Under the pieces are notes generated by a model. That model saw only the letters and a program-made list of their open reading frames with translations, ran no database searches and was not told the DNA's origin. This document shows positions 59,601 to 64,000 of a stretch of DNA of 64,000 bases, one piece after another. This DNA is from Chrysopilus asiliformis. Lineage: Eukaryota; Arthropoda; Insecta; Diptera; Rhagionidae. The position numbers and the translations under genes were made by a program. Where the stretch lies: positions 89,245,848-89,309,847 of the forward strand of contig OZ035960.1 in the NCBI GenBank assembly GCA_964034945.1, written 5' to 3'. The first letter of the stretch is position 1. Every line of letters begins with the position of its first letter.

Positions 59601-62600
59601 ATTTGAACAATATCAAAAAATGGGAGAATCGTTGGACGAAGTGTATCGCCCTAAAAGTAGGCTATGTTGAGAAACAATATGAGTTTTGCCGCAAAAAGCT
59701 ATGATTTCTTGTCTAAGCCATTTACTTTTCAGTCCACCCTCGAACATCAATAGGATTTCTATTTTCTATATTCGTGCCTTTTATGTTTTCTATGTTGGAA
59801 ATGTGTTTATCAAATTGGGAGTGATAAATAATGTTGTAGTGAGATGTTGGCTTTTGAAAATAATGATGTATGATAAGGATATGCAAATCATTTTATAGGA
59901 AATTTTATATTTCTTTCATAATCTAGATTATTTGAGGTAAATGCAATAATGTAAACCCAAGTTCCACAGGAGGTCGTAAAGTGGTCGTCACGTCTTATAT
60001 TCGCTTCTATGGTCGCAAGGCTAATTTTACGGCCTCTTGTGTTGCTTGGGTATAGAACTTGTGTACGACAGCACGTGAACAGTGATGGGAAAAACGTTTA
60101 TCCGGCGGGAAAAGGTCTGATTTAAAAAAAATATACAAAAAGAATGTTATCTGAGCGTCCTGTTGTAAACGCTGGGTGCTTTATTGTTACAGAAGCGTTC
60201 TCCCATTTTCAACGGCGGACGAACAACAAGCTCTGGGGCATGCTTAACACGGCAAAATCATCGTGTGTGCCCCAAAGTCCGCTCCATTAACCCCTCAGCT
60301 GGCATGCTTGTCGTTCCAGGCTATTCGCTCGTCGGGTGGGTGGTTCTTGCCTCGGGATGTAATGGAAGATAGAATTTTACCATGCCTTGAGTCACGATCA
60401 CAAAAAAAAGAAAAGCAAAAAGAAAATTCGAAAAGAAAGACCAAAATCTAGACACGCATGCTCCGGAGAACATAATGAATCCGAAACGTCGAGCCATTTC
60501 TTCAGCCGAATCCTCCGTCATCCCCCATCGTCGGGACACTTAATTGATTCTCCCCCCTAATTGAACTGAACTTAAAACATTTCAAGGCCCATCCTTGAAA
60601 TCGACAAAATTTCCTTCACTGACCTCAAAAAAAACACGGAAAAAGAAACTGACACCAAATCAAATCAAACGAATGAATTTCTAGGATTCTTTAATTCCTC
60701 AAACAAAAATAATTATAAATCGTCGGCAAGGATTTCAAAAAAAATTAGTTTGAAACAAATTTCTCTTTAAAAATTATCGAAAAAAAACAAATAATTATAA
60801 ATACAAAAAAAAACGAAATTATTTTCGCACCACCCTAAGTGGGAATCAAAGCTTTTTCTTGTTGCAACAAAATTTTGCATACCCGTAGGCTATTTACCAT
60901 AAGACCAATTCAAGATCCACTAAATTTGGTTTGAAACTTTGATAAATATCAAAGCATACTTGTAGGCTACTTTGATATTCAAATTCGTGGTGTGTTCACA
61001 AAGTCCTCGGTTGAAACACTTTTTATATACGGAAATTTATCTCACTTTTAAATAATATAAAATTTACGCACTTACGTGATTTTCCGCTGCGTCCGCCGCT
61101 CCTGTGCACAAGGGTGACGTTCGTTTGCTGGAACTTTAAATCGTAATATTTATGAGATAAAAAAAATGTCTCAACCAAAAAAAAAATGGTCGAACGTTTT
61201 CCGATTTCCACATGGATTTTTCGGTGTGATTTCGACGATGAAAAGCGATGATTTTACACAACAATTATACACAAAAATGATCAATTTAGAAATGAAGAGC
61301 CGATATTTGAAAATTCTGAAGTTCTGCTGCTGCAATTTCTCTGATGAAAATCCGGAAAAACTAGACGATCTTTTTGCCTCGTGTAGAATGAAAATTTCGG
61401 TGATTGATTCATGCAAACGGAATTAGAGATGGGATTCAACCTGTGGAGTTTTCCAGCGGAAAGATCGATTTGATCATGGAAAATTCACTAAATTCGATGG
61501 CGTTTCTTATAGATTTGCTGCCATGCTCCAACAGCCATGTGCTCATCGAGAATTTTCACTGCCAGAATTTTCACTGCCACTGAACCCTTTAATTTTCCGC
61601 CAGGTATTCCTTCTATACTATACAGCAATTTCCCGAACTTTCTCTACACAAAAGAACACGTTTTTTATTTAGCGAAGATCCTACATTTTTTTAAGCACAT
61701 TTTTAGCTTACCTCAAATTAAATTTTCCACTAAATCTATGATTTTTCGATAGCTAAACTATTTTAAATTACCCGAACCAGGTTATTTTTAACTTAAATAT
61801 TAGTTTTAAAAATGAAAACTTTATTAAATTCGACCAAGTCGAGATAATTTGGTGAGTCCAGGACTCATTTCTAAAATGTACTGAGGATTGGATTTTACAA
61901 TTGAAACACGGATTTATTCAACGCTTTTGTTTCTTCCAATATTGAACGATTTTACGGTGCTTAACAATAATTGATAGCGAAGAATATCGACCGCTAAACA
62001 ATATCCAAATTGAAACAAAACGAGCTCAGTTATTATTCCGCTTAAAACATCTAAAACAGTCGATCCTAAATTAAACGAACCAATTTGCTTTCGAAAGTTT
62101 ACTGGTTTTGATCCTTAAAAAAAATTAAGGTATTCCATGATTTCACCCGTTCACTGTCCCATAACAGGACAAAAACAGTCGACTTTTCCTGAAATGACGA
62201 ATGGTTTTGAAAAAGGGGCAAGTTCTAGCTGATAGACTGCAAATTCAACCTGTATTTACTATATTGACTCATGCGTAAAATCAACAACTGATTAAACAAA
62301 AGCCTAAAAAAAATTGTATAAATATGTCATGCTAAAACATATATCGCCGCATCTAGTGACAATTCCAAAGAAAAGCATTCTCGAAAAAAATCGTGCCGCT
62401 AATGTACCACTAGTCGTGTGTGTGATGCTTATAAAAAGATCTTGAAAATGTTTCTTTTTCGTTGAGTAACGAGATTTAGAAGGATAATTTCAAGTGAAAC
62501 AAAAAAAAATCGAAGTTTCTGCAAGATGGTGTACGACCACGCTCAAGGTCAACGCTTATCTATAATAACCACAGCTTATGGTGAGAAGAAGTGTTAAGCC

Positions 62601-62877
62601 GATTATTCCACGTGCAGAATAGGGAAATTCGTCAGATATCTATGAGGGTATGTCCCACCGAAGTCGAAAAATGAATTTCTTCTAAGGGATTTGGACGGAA
62701 AACGGACATGGATCTAAAAGATCAGAAGCTGGACAGACGGACCCACAATGGACATCTAGACGAATTTATTTTCTACAACCGTGGGGCACGACCACGACCA
62801 AGAGATGTCTCATGCAATTTCGACAAAGCCGGGCATTCCAAAAGACCAGCCTTTGACTCATATGTGCTAACTCTGTA
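59601..62877. other. Gene-free stretch
   Basis: 3.3 kb with no supported gene. An 86-aa frame at 61166-61426 has an ATG and a CCC run but no domain I recognise. The 3' untranslated region and the LTR of the minus-strand Ty3/gypsy element probably occupy part of 61.9-62.87 kb, but no LTR boundary can be fixed from one side. Confidence 0.4.
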
Positions 62878-64000
62878 CTAAGTCCTCAAGTCCTTTGCAT
62901 GATACACACCCACACTTCTACCATTTGGCTCAGCGATCTCATACATGTTTTTGGATAATCTTTTTATCACTTTGCTTTCCAGAAACTTTTTCGCTAATTT
63001 AGCACTAATTCCTTTGACTGCGTCACTCAAAGCGAAATTTCGACGATAAACCTTTTGTCCAGGCTCATACTCAACAAACCGAGATCTCAAATTATAAGTG
63101 TGTGAGCTACGTTCATATGCTTTCTGAAGGTTCTTTCTTATTGTTTCACGATTAAGCTGCTGCCTCAAATTAAAAGGTTCTATCTGTATCTCACCATTCG
63201 TCAGAGCTTTCAACTTCTTCAACAAGGCATATTCAGATGCATGAGTGATCATCTTTAGTCCGAACAAAGCTTCATACGGTGAAACTCCCACGCTTTGATG
63301 TACGGATGTTCGAAGAGCACTCATGATCTCACCGATATATTGATCCCAAGTTCTGTGATCCCCCTTAATGAAGCTTCGAACAGCCGCCAAAATTGAACGA
63401 TTCACCCTTTCCGAAGCATTACTCTGAGGTGAGTAAACCGCTGTTTTTACATGCTGTACACCATATTTATTCAAAAGGGACTTAAACTCATTCGAAATAA
63501 ACTGACGTCCATTATCACTGTGTATTTTATTAGGCACCCCAAATATGTGAAAGACTTGGTTTTCCAGGAAATCTACTACCCCAACAGCAGTGGCTTTACG
63601 CATCGGTTTCACTAGTGGGAACTTGGTAAATTGATCCAATATGATGAGTAAGGATGTGTTCCCCTTTTTCGACCTCGGATACGGCCCCAAAAGGTCTATG
63701 TAGATGTTTTGCCATGGCCGTTCGGGTATTTGAATTTCCCCCATGGGCGGCCTCATGACGTAATTTGGTGCCTTTGATTCCTTGCACGTAGCACATTTAC
63801 CCACATACTCTCTCACCTCGCTAGCCATATTGGGCCAATAATACTTATTTCGAAGGCGAGACAGAGTTTTTCCCACCCCACCATGACTAGCCTGAGGCGT
63901 ATCATGAGCCATCGAGATTAAATTTCCGGTCAAACCCGTTGGAATCCAGAGTTTCCACGTCAAGTCTTCTTGTAAAGGTTCGCCTGTATTGAATCCCAGA
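62878..64000 (-). CDS. pol: Ty3/gypsy Pol, integrase part, cut by the window edge
   Basis: Open on the minus strand from the window end to a stop at 62878-62880, at least 373 codons. HHCC zinc finger (HDTPQASHGG, CATCKES), then the DDE core: YIDLLGPYPRSKKG (first Asp), HSDNGRQF (second Asp), SPQSNASERVNRS (Glu). C-terminal 'RSRFVEYEPGQKVYRRNF' lies where Ty3/gypsy integrases carry a GPY-like or SH3-like fold. It is unrelated in detail to the retrovirus at 44.9 kb and looks closer to the mdg3/micropia or 412-like groups; that placement is tentative. No env follows within 2.8 kb. Reverse transcriptase and the rest lie outside the window, so completeness is unknown. Confidence 0.88.
   Translation of the reverse strand, partial: LGFNTGEPLQEDLTWKLWIPTGLTGNLISMAHDTPQASHGGVGKTLSRLRNKYYWPNMASEVREYVGKCATCKESKAPNYVMRPPMGEIQIPERPWQNIYIDLLGPYPRSKKGNTSLLIILDQFTKFPLVKPMRKATAVGVVDFLENQVFHIFGVPNKIHSDNGRQFISNEFKSLLNKYGVQHVKTAVYSPQSNASERVNRSILAAVRSFIKGDHRTWDQYIGEIMSALRTSVHQSVGVSPYEALFGLKMITHASEYALLKKLKALTNGEIQIEPFNLRQQLNRETIRKNLQKAYERSSHTYNLRSRFVEYEPGQKVYRRNFALSDAVKGISAKLAKKFLESKVIKRLSKNMYEIAEPNGRSVGVYHAKDLRT

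Noticed and set aside
61166..61426. 86-aa frame with ATG and a CCC run
   Set aside because: No recognisable family and no supporting signals. Transcript evidence could revive it.

Overview
This is AT-rich, repeat-dense eukaryotic DNA, most likely from an insect and probably a fly. The grounds are an Env-bearing Ty3/gypsy retrovirus (errantivirus type), rosa-like DD41D mariner relics, piggyBac-type TTAA elements, and a ratchet-type recursive splice site of the kind described in long Drosophila introns. No multi-exon host gene is visible. With the recursive site at 3214/3215 on the + strand, the simplest reading is that much of the window is the interior of a very large intron of a + strand gene whose exons lie outside. 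The species call is inference.

Layout. 1-8.2 kb: non-coding repeat debris, a fold-back hexamer array and the recursive splice site. 8.2-12 kb: miniature transposons and a GC-rich cluster of short palindromes. 12-16.5 kb: a composite block (tRNA-like modules plus two dispersed repeats) duplicated in tandem; one copy carries a TTAA miniature element and the other preserves the empty site. 16.5-26.6 kb: TTAA element copy 1, a long inverted repeat, and the 3' end of a LINE. 26.9-28.15 kb: a PIF/Harbinger element with 51-bp terminal repeats. 28.6-32.3 kb: TTAA element copy 2 and dispersed repeats. 32.58-33.35 kb: the one plausible host protein gene, a 256-aa secreted or membrane protein of unknown function. 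33.5-44.4 kb: two dead mariners, a LINE tail and many miniature elements. 44,885-55,726: an intact 10.84-kb LTR retrovirus. 57.6-58.7 kb: a third mariner pierced by a TTAA element. 62.9-64 kb: the integrase end of a second, different Ty3/gypsy element on the minus strand, running off the window.

The retrovirus is the centre of the window. Its two 677-bp LTRs look identical, a 4-bp GCTC duplication flanks it, and gag, pol and env are all open, so it inserted recently and may be active. Gag and Pol are linked by a textbook -1 frameshift signal: a GGGAAAC slippery site, an 8-nt spacer and an 8-bp stem. Env should come from a spliced RNA, with a GTAAGT donor at 46192 in the leader and a TTTTTTCAG acceptor four bases upstream of the env ATG. 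Three features are unusual: a 185-codon in-frame tandem duplication of the protease C-terminal half and linker that omits the catalytic DTG; a 36-bp repeat expanded inside that duplication; and a leader built of about eight ~60-bp units that each restate part of the tRNA primer-binding site, with further primer-site echoes inside the LTR end.

Five TTAA miniature families (six copies of four of them plus one, listed individually) share TTAA duplications and, in four families, a short perfect hairpin close to the terminus. Boundaries of the dispersed-repeat families (R1-R9, names used only here) are by eye and approximate.
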